Made by a program: the position numbers and the translations under genes
Origin: Alphaproteobacteria bacterium
GTDB taxonomy: Bacteria; Pseudomonadota; Alphaproteobacteria; UBA2966
Direction: 5' to 3'
DNA: 64,000 nucleotides
Assembly (NCBI GenBank): GCA_018654745.1
Contig: JABILA010000088.1
Coordinates: 124,001-188,000, forward strand
The notes under the pieces: model-generated
The model's input: only the letters and a program-made list of their open reading frames with translations
The model's database searches: none
Told to the model about the DNA's origin: nothing
Shown: positions 55,897 through 64,000 of the stretch, in pieces
Position numbering within the stretch: position 1 is the first letter of the stretch
Layout of the letters: every line of letters starts with the position of its first letter

Positions 55897-56445
55897 ATGT
55901 TAGTTGAAATCGTACCACCCGACTTTGATCTGGACATAGACATCGCTTACGCCACGGCGAATAATTTTACCGGCGCACCTGTCTACAAACGGCCCGGATG
56001 CTATTTGCATCCAGAAGCTGCCGAGGCCATGACCAGGGCATGTGATCTGGCCGCGCAGATGGACCTGCGCTTTTGCGTGTTCGATGCCTACCGGCCACCG
56101 GAAGCGCAATGGGCTTTGTGGCAACACACGCCAGACCCCGATTTTTTGTCGCTGCCCTGGCGCGGGTCTCCCCACAGCCGCGGCGTCGCAATTGACCTGA
56201 CGCTTGTCGACAGGGACGGTCATCACCTGGTGATGGGAACAGGCTTTGACGCCTTTACGCCCTTATCGCACCACGGTAATACTAACGTACCGGTTGAGGC
56301 TCAGAAAAATCGCCACCTATTGATGGGGATCATGACAACGGCGGGATGGGATTTTTTCCGCAATGAGTGGTGGCATTATCAATTGTTTGAAGCCCGGCAA
56401 TATCCGGTTGTCAAAGATGCCGACGCAGGCACCGGCATGATGTAG
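55897..56445 (+). CDS. D-alanyl-D-alanine dipeptidase (VanX/DdpX family)
   Basis: A 182-residue zinc dipeptidase of the VanX family that cleaves D-Ala-D-Ala. Zinc ligands are H93 and D100 in SPHSRGVAID and H160 in EWWHYQLF, with E157 as catalytic base and R66 (AYRPPEA) orienting the substrate. No signal peptide is seen, so it is cytoplasmic, as DdpX and VanX are. It probably recycles D-Ala-D-Ala from the cell wall; nothing nearby suggests vancomycin resistance (no vanH or vanA). It is followed by a polysaccharide deacetylase gene. Confidence 0.9.
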   Translation: MLVEIVPPDFDLDIDIAYATANNFTGAPVYKRPGCYLHPEAAEAMTRACDLAAQMDLRFCVFDAYRPPEAQWALWQHTPDPDFLSLPWRGSPHSRGVAIDLTLVDRDGHHLVMGTGFDAFTPLSHHGNTNVPVEAQKNRHLLMGIMTTAGWDFFRNEWWHYQLFEARQYPVVKDADAGTGMM

Positions 56446-56494
56446 AAATTGATCAGCTGTCTGTAAATGGACTGATGGGGAAAAGGGGATTCAG

Positions 56495-57574
56495 GTGACA
56501 AATACAATTGGCACAAAACAGCCATTGGCATTTGCACGCCGGTTTATTGTTGCGGGTTTGTGGGCAATGGTCCTTGCGACTTTTGGCTTCGTGACCTTCA
56601 TCTCCGCAAGCCCGTCTCGTGCGGCAGAAGTTCCCCATGCTGTTGTGTTGATGTATCACCGTTTTGGCGAGCCCGCCTTGCCATCAACCAACATCCGCCT
56701 CGACCAGCTGGATGCCCACATCGCAGAGCTGAAATCTGCATCTTTCAATGTTTGGCCGCTGGAAAAAGTCGTGGCTCAAATCAAGGCTGGTGTCGCGCTG
56801 CCCGACAGGACATTGGCAATTACCATCGATGACGCCTATGCCTCTGTTTATCACCACGCCTGGCCGCGCTTTCGGGCGGCCGGTTTTCCGTTTACGATAT
56901 TTGTCTCCACAGACCAGATCGGCCGCTCTGCCAACTATCTGACATGGGGTCAGATCCGCGAAATGCAGGCCGCAGGTGTTACCATTGGTCACCACGGTGC
57001 TTCGCACGCACATATGGCAGGTGCGACCCCCGCAGCCATCAAGCAGGATATGGCACGGGCCGACAGGGCATTCGAAAAAGAGCTGGGTGGCGTCCCGAAA
57101 ATATTTGCCTATCCTTACGGGGAAGCCAGCCTGACACTTCGGAATCTGATATCTGATGCCGGTTTTTCGGCTGCTTTCGGGCAACATTCCGGGGTCGCCA
57201 ATGCCAGCGCTGACCCACTGTATTTGCCGCGATTTGCCTTGAATGAAGCCTATGGCGACATGGATCGTTTTCGTCTGGCCGCCAATGCCCTGCCGATTCC
57301 GGCACGTGACGTATCGCCGTCCGATATGCTGGTTTCAGACAATCCGCCTGCCTACGGCTTTACCCTGGACGCTGTTATTCCGGGTATCTCACGACTGAAT
57401 TGTTTTGCATCCCATCTGGGCGCAGCAGTGCGGACAGAACATCTTGGAACGGATCGTATTGAGGTTCGCTTTGCGCAACCGTTTCCGCCCGGTCGCTCCC
57501 GCATCAACTGCACAATGCGAGACAAAAACGGCCGCTGGCGCTGGCTTGGCCGTCTGTTTTTCGTGCCTAAATAG
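56495..57574 (+). CDS. Secreted polysaccharide deacetylase family protein
   Basis: A 359-residue exported protein. A signal peptide covers about residues 15-43 (hydrophobic core, then SRAAE). The NodB-type deacetylase domain follows: motif 1 is ITIDDAY with D112 and D113 (the usual TFDDG, with Ala for Gly), and motif 2 is H167-GAS-H171 (HxxxH). The metal ligands are thus present. Target polymer is not known; peptidoglycan or exopolysaccharide are possible. The C-terminal 100 residues form a separate, unrecognised domain rich in tryptophan and arginine. It begins with GTG at 56495, 50 bases after the VanX-like gene. Confidence 0.85.
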   Translation: MTNTIGTKQPLAFARRFIVAGLWAMVLATFGFVTFISASPSRAAEVPHAVVLMYHRFGEPALPSTNIRLDQLDAHIAELKSASFNVWPLEKVVAQIKAGVALPDRTLAITIDDAYASVYHHAWPRFRAAGFPFTIFVSTDQIGRSANYLTWGQIREMQAAGVTIGHHGASHAHMAGATPAAIKQDMARADRAFEKELGGVPKIFAYPYGEASLTLRNLISDAGFSAAFGQHSGVANASADPLYLPRFALNEAYGDMDRFRLAANALPIPARDVSPSDMLVSDNPPAYGFTLDAVIPGISRLNCFASHLGAAVRTEHLGTDRIEVRFAQPFPPGRSRINCTMRDKNGRWRWLGRLFFVPK

Positions 57575-57582
57575 CAGCTCAA

Positions 57583-57655
57583 GGGCGTTTCCGGGTTTCG
57601 CGGAAACGTAGCGCTGTCCCAAACCCCGGGGCGATACCGCTTAAGCCGGAATCAT
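57583..57655. repeat. Degenerate reverse copy of the two-hairpin repeat
   Basis: Hairpin B appears first (GGCGTTTCCGGGTTTCGCGG AAACG with stem CGTTTCCG/CGGAAACG), then hairpin A (GCGATACCGC / GCCGGAATC) after a shortened linker. Read on the minus strand the order is A then B as in the full copies. It lies between the deacetylase and Bax-like genes, both of which end here. Confidence 0.65.
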
Positions 57656-57678
57656 CCTGGCAAATCTGCCGTAATTGC

Positions 57679-58770
57679 TCAGGTATCGCTACCCAGCGCG
57701 ACCCGCAAGCGTGACCGGTCAAAAGCACCCATACCGTTTACCCGCATAATCGTGCGGATCGTGCCGATATAAGCGGCACCACGTTCGGAATATCGATCCA
57801 GGGTCTTGATCAGTTCAGCACCCGTTACATCCTGACCGGATTTCCTCAGGGCTGCGCGGCGTGCGCGGAATTTCTTGTAGGCCCTGTGGGTATTGAGATT
57901 GAACACATAGGCATCAATCGAGCCACGCAGTTCGTCAAAGGCGCGGACTTCATGCTTTGCGCCTTCATTGCGTTTGTCCGGCACAATGCCCTTGCCCTTT
58001 TTATAGGTCCACTGGCCAAAAACGGCATTGCCCTTGATCGCAAATCGCGACGTGCCCCAGCCACTTTCCTCGGCACCCTGTGCCAGGGCCAGCGACGGCG
58101 GCACAATATCCACCCGGATTTTCAGGTCCGTCATGACTTTCCTGAGATCGCCACCCTTTTTCAGGTCAGTGATATCGACACCATAGTTGTCGGCAAGTTC
58201 CAGCAACCATTTACGGTTGGCTTCGCCCGGTTGTCCGTCACGTACCATCAGTTTCAGCAAGCGCAAACGATCCTCGCGGACTTTCTCGTTTGCCTGCAGG
58301 ACCAGCGGTAGCATGCTGCGGATAAACAGGCTCTTTTTAGCTTTCACAGAGCGCAAGGAAGACAAATCCTTGGGCAAATTCACCAACAGGACCCGTGGTA
58401 CATCGCCACCATCGCGCACATCCGAAAGAGTAAATCCGGCGGCGGAGAATTTGTTATCAAGATCAGCGGCACTCGCGACCTTGATCGGGCCACTCAGGGC
58501 TTTGGCCTGTGCCGCCAGATCGTCGTCAGCATCGCCGAACAAGCTGTAGCGAGGCAGATTGGCATAGATAAGCTGTGGGCTCGCCGGGTCAGTGGACGCG
58601 GCCTGCGCTGTGCCTTGATTTGAATCAGCGGCATGTTTGCCGCCATTCAGGGCATCAAGACCTGCCGCAAGATACAGGCCTGCGATACTGAGACCGAGGG
58701 TACCTACGATAGCTTTATTCAGGCCGGATAGCTGGAATCCGGACAGACCGGACTTCTTGGCGTGGGACAT
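57679..58770 (-). CDS. Bax-like glucosaminidase-domain protein
   Basis: A 363-residue envelope protein. One hydrophobic segment near residues 18-40 serves as signal anchor; a low-complexity linker and a helical region follow; the C-terminal domain is the Bax/mannosyl-glycoprotein endo-beta-N-acetylglucosaminidase type with LALAQGAEESGWGTSRFA (E234 is the likely catalytic acid) and NAVFGQWTY. It should cut peptidoglycan or a similar polymer. It converges with the deacetylase gene. Upstream of its start is the 14-base palindrome CGCAGTTAACTGCG. Confidence 0.85.
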   Translation of the reverse strand: MSHAKKSGLSGFQLSGLNKAIVGTLGLSIAGLYLAAGLDALNGGKHAADSNQGTAQAASTDPASPQLIYANLPRYSLFGDADDDLAAQAKALSGPIKVASAADLDNKFSAAGFTLSDVRDGGDVPRVLLVNLPKDLSSLRSVKAKKSLFIRSMLPLVLQANEKVREDRLRLLKLMVRDGQPGEANRKWLLELADNYGVDITDLKKGGDLRKVMTDLKIRVDIVPPSLALAQGAEESGWGTSRFAIKGNAVFGQWTYKKGKGIVPDKRNEGAKHEVRAFDELRGSIDAYVFNLNTHRAYKKFRARRAALRKSGQDVTGAELIKTLDRYSERGAAYIGTIRTIMRVNGMGAFDRSRLRVALGSDT

Positions 58771-58835
58771 CTGAAACTTTCCTCATGACACCGAAAAAAC
58801 TGTCCGGCATCTGTTCAAACCGTTGTTATCAACAG

Positions 58836-58849
58836 CGCAGTTAACTGCG
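58836..58849. promoter_or_regulatory. Palindromic operator candidate
   Basis: CGCAGTTAACTGCG is a perfect 14-base palindrome. It is flanked by TTGTTATCAACA, a second, looser dyad. A dimeric regulator could bind here and control the Bax-like gene. Confidence 0.35.
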
Positions 58850-59052
58850 TCTCAAATTTTCCAGCCCGGGCTTTGTAACCGTTGATCCGAAACTTTGATC
58901 CGAATACCTGATCACCCTGGCTGGCACCGTCTGAGCGGAAAAAGCTGTTTTTCTTCCCGTCCAGCGACTGAGGTCCCACTGTTTGGCGCTGTTTGCGCCC
59001 CCTCTGAATCCCGATCTTATAGACAAATTTGGCCCTAATGTCCAACAAACAA

Positions 59053-59085
59053 AACGCCCCTTCGTCGGGATCGACGAGGGGCGTT
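59053..59085 (-). terminator. Intrinsic terminator of nfu
   Basis: Read leftward, AACGCCCCTCGTCG and CGACGAAGGGGCGTT form a near-perfect long stem with a five-base loop, followed by TTGTTTGTTG. It lies about 36 bases after the nfu stop. Confidence 0.85.
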
Positions 59086-59120
59086 CAAGCTCTTGTTTTA
59101 ACAGCCTTAATCAGACCGCT

Positions 59121-59663
59121 TTAGATTTGGCGAACTTCCATGACTTCCGGAATGTAATGACGCAGCATGTTCTCGATGCCGTGTTTCAGGGTCATTGTCG
59201 AACTTGGGCAGCCGGCACAGGCGCCGTGCATCTCAAGATGAACAATGCCGTCTTCAAAACCGTGGAAAATGATATCGCCACCGTCCTGGGCCACAGCCGG
59301 ACGCACACGGGTTTCAAGCAATTCCTTGATCTGCATGACGACGCCGTCATCGTCTTCTGCGTCATCGGAACTTTCTGCACTGGCCAATACAATCGGGTCA
59401 CCGGAGGTAAAGTGATCCATGATTGAACCCAGAACGGCTGGCTTGATGTCGTTCCAGTCAACAGCACCTTTGGTCACCGTAATAAAGTCGGAGCCAAAAA
59501 AGACACCGGTCACACCTTCAACACCAAAAATGCGTGTCGCCAGGGGTGAGCGTTCGGCTGCTGCCAGATCGACAAAATTTGCTGTGCCGTGGCTCATGAC
59601 TTCCTGGCCGGGCAAAAACTTGAGTGTTGCCGGGTTGGGTGTTGTTTCGGTCTGAATAAACAT
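59121..59663 (-). CDS. NifU-family scaffold protein (Nfu)
   Basis: A 180-residue Fe-S scaffold/carrier. The N-terminal Nfu_N domain starts MFIQTETTPNPATLKFLPG; the C-terminal NifU-like domain has DGGDIIFHGFEDGIV and the cluster motif C149-AG-C152 with the usual PSSTMTLKHGIE after it. It transfers 4Fe-4S clusters to apoproteins. In many alphaproteobacteria it lies near tsaB-rimI; here three cell-wall genes intervene. A strong terminator follows it. Confidence 0.94.
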   Translation of the reverse strand: MFIQTETTPNPATLKFLPGQEVMSHGTANFVDLAAAERSPLATRIFGVEGVTGVFFGSDFITVTKGAVDWNDIKPAVLGSIMDHFTSGDPIVLASAESSDDAEDDDGVVMQIKELLETRVRPAVAQDGGDIIFHGFEDGIVHLEMHGACAGCPSSTMTLKHGIENMLRHYIPEVMEVRQI

Positions 59664-59853
59664 TTTCTAGCTTCTCCGCAAAATTCGGACCTGTCCGATG
59701 AGTCGGCCATATCCAGTAGGTCGGTTATTTCCCGCAGCAATACTGCGTGTTCAACAGCCTTTTTGCCCTATAAACCTGCCATTTGGCAAGGCCTGCGGAC
59801 TGCGACAAATCGAACCGGGTAATTTCAGTCTTATATTTGGGGCAAATAACCTA

Positions 59854-60852
59854 CTATTTCAATAGGATATTTGTAATCTCCCGAAGTTGTGTACGGGCCC
59901 GCAACAGATAAAAGCCCTGTGCGGCAAGGTGGCTGGGGGCAAACTGGCTGTCAGGTGAGCCGTTCACAATGACCCATGGGTCCAGTGATGCAGCATGTTC
60001 AAAGCTTTTCATCATCAGGCCCCATGATTTGGCCAGTTCCCGTTCGGCAATAACATTTTCGAAATCACGGGCGATTTCCCGCAATAAAATCGTATAGCCA
60101 TAGAGCTGACCTTTGACATTGTAATAAAGATCATCAGCCTGGAAATCAAAAACGCTGCCACCGTGTGTGGCAATGTGGCTGTCCAGCGCCGCCGAAGAAG
60201 AACCAAGATCCAGTGCCATGCGGTCCAGGGTCGCCATCAGATTATCGGCACGACGATCAAAGACCGCATCACCACTGGCCAGGCGTTTGTTGAAGCTCAA
60301 TAACGAGCGCTGGGCCTTGAGATACTGGGCTTCGGATGTGGCTGTCGGGGCCAGCGATGTGGAAAAATCAAAAACCCATTTTGTGCCTGAATATTGCAGC
60401 AACCCGGCGGCCTCCTGCAGATCAGTGTCGGTCTGGCTTGAACCCCGTGTGCGCCCGATCTGATCTGTCAGCTCAAAGGCAAAGCGCGCCAGGGCAGAGA
60501 TAACGCCTTGCTGGAAATTCGGCATGTTATCGAGCGCCGCCCCTGGTAAAAACCAGGGATCGTTCGCCGTCCAGCGCGCGGTTTCCACTTCCCGGCCAAT
60601 CAGCCCGGCCGTTGCCGCCACCGAAAAACTTGCCCCCTTGGGGACTTCGGCTGCAGGCGGGCTGTAATTAATGTCGTCGTTGACCCCGTGGATCATCATC
60701 ATGCCGATGGGGTAATACAGCGCTGCAAACACGGCAACGCCGATGGCAATGCCCACAACAGACTTTTTGCCCGGTCCGGAAATTCTCAGGCGCGAGAAAT
60801 TCGGCAGGGCGAGACGGCGTGAAAAAAAGTCGGTAATTCGTTCCATACTCAC
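59854..60852 (-). CDS. DUF2333 family membrane-anchored protein
   Basis: A 332-residue protein of DUF2333 (COG5345). One membrane helix near residues 30-55 (SVVGIAIGVAVFAALYY) is followed by a mainly helical periplasmic region, including WTANDPWFLPGA, TDLQEAAGLLQYSGTKWVF and SLDPWVIVNG. The function of the family is unknown. It sits between trpS and nfu on the same strand; the ATG is 34 bases from the trpS end. Confidence 0.87.
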   Translation of the reverse strand: MSMERITDFFSRRLALPNFSRLRISGPGKKSVVGIAIGVAVFAALYYPIGMMMIHGVNDDINYSPPAAEVPKGASFSVAATAGLIGREVETARWTANDPWFLPGAALDNMPNFQQGVISALARFAFELTDQIGRTRGSSQTDTDLQEAAGLLQYSGTKWVFDFSTSLAPTATSEAQYLKAQRSLLSFNKRLASGDAVFDRRADNLMATLDRMALDLGSSSAALDSHIATHGGSVFDFQADDLYYNVKGQLYGYTILLREIARDFENVIAERELAKSWGLMMKSFEHAASLDPWVIVNGSPDSQFAPSHLAAQGFYLLRARTQLREITNILLK

Positions 60853-60886
60853 CTACATGGGCGTTCCAGGGGTCGGTCGCAAGCTT

Positions 60887-61921
60887 TTATGGCCGCAGGA
60901 AGCCGACGATATCCTGTACTTCCTTGACGATCGGGGTCGCGATTTCAGCGGCCTTGTCGGCACCATCCCGCAAGACAGAATCAACATAGGCTGTGTCTGC
61001 CAGCAAGCGCTGCATCTCCGTCGTAATCGGCGATAATTCGGCCACTGCCAGTTCGATCAGGTCTTTCTTGAACTGGGAAAACTCGGCACCGTCATATCGC
61101 TGATGGATTTCCGCCACGGGCGCATTGGAAAGGGCGGCAAAAATGCCCAGAAGATTTTTTGCTTCCGGGCGTTCTTCCAGCTCCTCCGGCGATGCGGTCA
61201 GGGGCAGGGGATCGGTCTTGGCCTTGCGAATCTTTTTGGCAATTTCATCCGGACCGTCAGTCAGGATAATGCGGCTCATCTCCGAAGGCTCGGACTTCGA
61301 CATTTTTTTACTGCCGTCCCGCAGGCTCATGACCCGGGTGCCTTCACCAAATATCAAAGGTTCTGTCATCGGGAAACAATCGACGTCGTAGGCCGAATTA
61401 AAAGCCTGGGCAATATCACGCGTCAATTCCAGATGCTGCTTCTGATCCGCACCAACCGGTACGTGCGATGCCTTGTAAGCCAGAATATCTGCGGCCATCA
61501 GGTTAGGATAGGCGTACAGTCCGACACTGGCATTTTCGCGGTTCTTGCCAGCCTTTTCCTTGAACTGGGTCATCCGGTTGAGCCAGCCCATGCGGGCAAC
61601 ACAATTAAAAATCCAGGCCAGTTCCGCATGGGCATGCACCTGGCTCTGGTTAAAGACGATGGATGTTTTGGGATCAATACCTGACGCCAGCAAACTGGCG
61701 GTCACTTCGCGGGTCGAGGCGGTCAGTTCAACGGGGTCCTGAAACAGGGTGATGGCGTGCAGGTCAACCATGCAATAGATGCATTCGTAATCGGCTTGCA
61801 GCGTCACCCAGTTACGGATTGCGCCAAGGTAATTGCCAAGGTGGAGATTACCGGTCGGCTGAACGCCTGAAAAAATCCGGTTGGTCGGCTGGGCCGAAAC
61901 TTCTTTGGTGGTGGAGGCCAT
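60887..61921 (-). CDS. trpS: Tryptophanyl-tRNA synthetase
   Basis: A 344-residue class I synthetase. The HIGH-type motif is NLHLGNYLG and the KMSKS loop is [12 protein letters not shown] and tryptophan pocket regions CMVDLHAIT and [15 protein letters not shown] are present. It charges tRNA-Trp. I start at the ATG at 61921; a GTG at 61945 would add eight residues. It is 83 bases after murJ, same strand. Confidence 0.97.
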   Translation of the reverse strand: MASTTKEVSAQPTNRIFSGVQPTGNLHLGNYLGAIRNWVTLQADYECIYCMVDLHAITLFQDPVELTASTREVTASLLASGIDPKTSIVFNQSQVHAHAELAWIFNCVARMGWLNRMTQFKEKAGKNRENASVGLYAYPNLMAADILAYKASHVPVGADQKQHLELTRDIAQAFNSAYDVDCFPMTEPLIFGEGTRVMSLRDGSKKMSKSEPSEMSRIILTDGPDEIAKKIRKAKTDPLPLTASPEELEERPEAKNLLGIFAALSNAPVAEIHQRYDGAEFSQFKKDLIELAVAELSPITTEMQRLLADTAYVDSVLRDGADKAAEIATPIVKEVQDIVGFLRP

Positions 61922-62004
61922 TGTATTTCTTTCGCTGAGAAGCACGCTGTGGACACGTGCGGGCGCGTGTTATCGCTTTTTGTGATGCGTCGGTCAACCG
62001 TGCT

Positions 62005-63579
62005 TCAGGCTGTGCCGGAATCTCCGTTGCCGCGCAGTTGCGATTTCAATTCACCCAGACGTGCGGCACCACTGATTTGAACAGCCAGGCCATAAAGAAT
62101 GCCGCCACCCAGTACCAGAATTGCCAGCGCTGCAATCCTTGTTGAGATGTCGCCTGCCAACCAATCCAGCAATTGCCGGTGTCCAAAGAACAAACCTGCA
62201 CCCATGATGGTCGCCGCGACCACGGTCTTGCGCAGACGGTGGGCGAGGCGCGCGTCCACCGGAAAATGTCCGCGACGGCGCAAGGTCGAATAAAGCAGCC
62301 AGACATTGACCCAGGCTGAAATCGCTGTCGCCAAAGCCAGGCCTGCATGCTGCAGCGGGATCATCAACGCAATATTGAGCACCAAATTAACGGCAAGGGC
62401 GATCAGGGCAATCCGCACCGGCGTCCGGGTATCAAGACGGGCGAAGAAGCCTGGCGTCAGGACCTTGACCAGCACATAGGCCGGCAAGCCAAAGGCATAG
62501 GCCATCAAAGCAAAGCTCGTGGCCCGTGAGGCCTGGGCATCAAAGGCACCGCGTTCGAACAAGACGGAAATCAGGGGCTCGGCAATGACCACCAGCGCCA
62601 GGGCAGCAGGCAAGGCCAACAACAAGGAAAATTCAGTTGCCCGGTTCAGAGCATGGGCAGCACCGGCGTCGTCGCCAGCTGCAATTCGGCGCGACAACAT
62701 CGGCAACAAAGCCGTGCCCACGGCAACGCCAACCACACCAATTGGCAACTGGTTCAGACGGTCGGCATAAAACAGATAGCTGATCGATCCTTCCGGCAAC
62801 AAGGAGGCCAGAATAATATCGATGACCAGATTGATCTGCACAATCCCGGCACCGACAGCTGCGGGTGCCATCAGTTTCAACAACTCAATCACACGCGGCG
62901 TCAGGCGTGGCGGCCGCAGTTTCAAATGCCAGCCTTCCTTGCGCAGGGCCAGCAACAGCCAGACAAATTGCACTGCCCCTGCCGCAGCCACACCCCAGGC
63001 CAGCGCGTGGCCAGGTGTCGGCAGGTGTTGGGCAAAAACCAGCAAAGCTGAAATCAGGCAGATGTTCAAAAGGATTGGCGTCGCCGCCACTGCCGCAAAC
63101 CGGCCAAGCGAATTCAACACACCACCCATCAGTGAGACCAGACTGATGAACATCAGATAAGGAAAAGTCAGGCGGGTTAAATCAACAGCCAGGTCAAATT
63201 TTGCGACATCACCCTGGAAGCCCGGCGCCAGGATGGTCATGACAAGCGGCATGAAAATCTGGAAGACAGTGACCAGAATAAACAGCGTCAGCAACAGAAC
63301 CGACAATGCCTGTTCGGCGAATTCACGGGCAGAACGATCACCATCGGTCTGGTGAATGCGCGAAAACAACGGCACAAAGCCCGCGTTAAAAGCACCTTCG
63401 GCAAATAAACGACGGAAAAAATTTGGCAGTTTGAAAGCAACAAAAAATACGTCTGCCACCATCCCCGCCCCCAGGAAGGAAGCGATCAGGATATCACGTA
63501 CAAACCCCAACACCCGGCTGATCATGGTAAATCCGCCGATGGTGGAAATCGCTTTTAGCAGTGTTGATTGTCCGGCCAT
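62005..63579 (-). CDS. murJ: Lipid II flippase MurJ
   Basis: A 524-residue multi-spanning membrane protein of the MviN/MurJ family. It opens with LLKAISTIGGFTMISRVLGFVRDILIA and DVFFVAFKLPNFFRRLFAEGAFNAGFVP, the family's first two helices, and has fourteen likely helices in all. MurJ moves lipid II to the outside of the inner membrane. It lies between a PfkB kinase gene and trpS, same strand, which is the usual place near trpS in alphaproteobacteria. Confidence 0.95.
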   Translation of the reverse strand: MAGQSTLLKAISTIGGFTMISRVLGFVRDILIASFLGAGMVADVFFVAFKLPNFFRRLFAEGAFNAGFVPLFSRIHQTDGDRSAREFAEQALSVLLLTLFILVTVFQIFMPLVMTILAPGFQGDVAKFDLAVDLTRLTFPYLMFISLVSLMGGVLNSLGRFAAVAATPILLNICLISALLVFAQHLPTPGHALAWGVAAAGAVQFVWLLLALRKEGWHLKLRPPRLTPRVIELLKLMAPAAVGAGIVQINLVIDIILASLLPEGSISYLFYADRLNQLPIGVVGVAVGTALLPMLSRRIAAGDDAGAAHALNRATEFSLLLALPAALALVVIAEPLISVLFERGAFDAQASRATSFALMAYAFGLPAYVLVKVLTPGFFARLDTRTPVRIALIALAVNLVLNIALMIPLQHAGLALATAISAWVNVWLLYSTLRRRGHFPVDARLAHRLRKTVVAATIMGAGLFFGHRQLLDWLAGDISTRIAALAILVLGGGILYGLAVQISGAARLGELKSQLRGNGDSGTA

Positions 63580-63679
63580 ATCAAAACGTCATAGCCGAAA
63601 ATTGCGGCGGAATAAAGGAACAGTGATGCGGCCTGAATTCCGGGCCAAAATATCCGGCCCGGAAACCCTGATCGTTTCT

Positions 63680-64000
63680 CTAGCTTTCCATGACCAGCTT
63701 GGAGAGGACCGTTTCCGGACGGGCGCCAAAGTGGCTGATAATTTCGGCTGCTGCGAGGGCACCGATCTGGCCACTACGGTGCAGGTCCATGCCCTGGGTG
63801 AAACCGTGCAGGAAGCCAGACGCGAACAGATCACCGGCACCGGTGGTATCCACAACACGACCCGCGGTGTCGGCATCGACAATATGAACTTCATCGCCGG
63901 AAACAATCACCGCCCCTTTTTCAGAACGTGTGAGGGCTGCGACTTCACAATGCCCACGCACGTGCTGCAGCGCCTGATCAAAGTCGTCGACTTGATACAG
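63680..64000 (-). CDS. PfkB family carbohydrate/nucleoside kinase, C-terminal part (runs off the window)
   Basis: The last 106 or so codons of a ribokinase-like enzyme; the N-terminus is beyond base 64000. The PfkB signature is VVDTTGAGDLFASGF, with the GAGD catalytic aspartate; the preceding GAVIVSGDEVHIVDA segment and the end QIGALAAAEIISHFGARP fit adenosine kinase-type proteins of alphaproteobacteria, but the specificity cannot be settled from this end alone. It lies upstream of murJ by 100 bases. Confidence 0.85.
   Translation of the reverse strand: MYQVDDFDQALQHVRGHCEVAALTRSEKGAVIVSGDEVHIVDADTAGRVVDTTGAGDLFASGFLHGFTQGMDLHRSGQIGALAAAEIISHFGARPETVLSKLVMES

Larger units (their letters stand above)
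58771..59120. other. Spacer between nfu and the Bax-like gene
   Basis: 350 bases. Left part is the leader of the Bax-like gene with the perfect palindrome CGCAGTTAACTGCG (58836-58849) about 66 bases ahead of its start. The right part carries the nfu terminator (59053-59085). No gene was found. Confidence 0.55.

Noticed and set aside
55897-56445. Vancomycin resistance operon
   Set aside because: The VanX-like gene is alone; no vanH or vanA ligase or VanRS regulators are near. Housekeeping D-Ala-D-Ala recycling is more likely.

Overview
The window looks like a stretch of an alphaproteobacterial chromosome. Signs of this are a RegB/RegA redox sensor pair, a MucR/Ros regulator, an Irr-type Fur protein, ubiquinone genes (ubiE, ubiB), an intracellular PHB depolymerase, and the gene order fur-plsC-miaB-phoH-ybeY-corC-lnt-xre-metK-trmB plus rimP-nusA-ylxR-infB-rbfA-truB-rpsO-pnp. 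The order Rhodospirillales or a relative fits, but genus and species cannot be told from what is visible. There is no phage, insertion sequence, CRISPR array or recognisable defence island; almost everything is core chromosome. I recognised no rRNA or tRNA gene.

Layout. 1-8.1 kb: RegBA (minus), then histidine phosphatase, Sco, PhaZ, a YcgN-like protein and a YgjP-type metallopeptidase (plus), and a class A penicillin-binding protein (minus). 8.5-17.5 kb: a DUF2927 lipoprotein, then the replication block read leftward as rpsT, rhodanese, dnaA, dnaN, recF, gyrB. 17.7-27.1 kb: enoyl-CoA hydratase, mutM, ubiE-ubiB, YkgJ-like protein, coaBC-dut, and a sulfur group rrf2-cysK-moeB-dsrE. 27.1-33.7 kb: 2-hydroxyacid dehydrogenase divergent from an SH3 protein, a rubrerythrin / CCG iron-sulfur protein / DUF3501 cassette, Irr, and a nitronate-monooxygenase-like protein.

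33.7-53.6 kb is one long leftward set of translation, RNA-processing and envelope genes: fur to metK/trmB, then rimP to pnp. 53.8-64 kb holds mucR, a TusA-like protein, rimI-tsaB, three cell-wall genes (VanX-like dipeptidase, polysaccharide deacetylase, Bax-like glucosaminidase), nfu, a DUF2333 gene, trpS, murJ and the end of a PfkB kinase.

The most rewarding non-coding signals are: a SAM-II-type riboswitch with its own promoter ahead of metK; a family of modular hairpin repeats between genes (two full copies are exactly 100 bp and about 84% identical), some members of which supply the stop codon of the neighbouring gene; a spacer full of hairpins between rpsO and pnp; and repeated dyad sites upstream of the rhodanese-dnaA pair. 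I found no clearly new multigene system. The best candidates for new biology are the repeat family, the rubrerythrin/CCG/DUF3501 cassette and the sulfur-transfer genes next to a cysteine-poor Rrf2 regulator.
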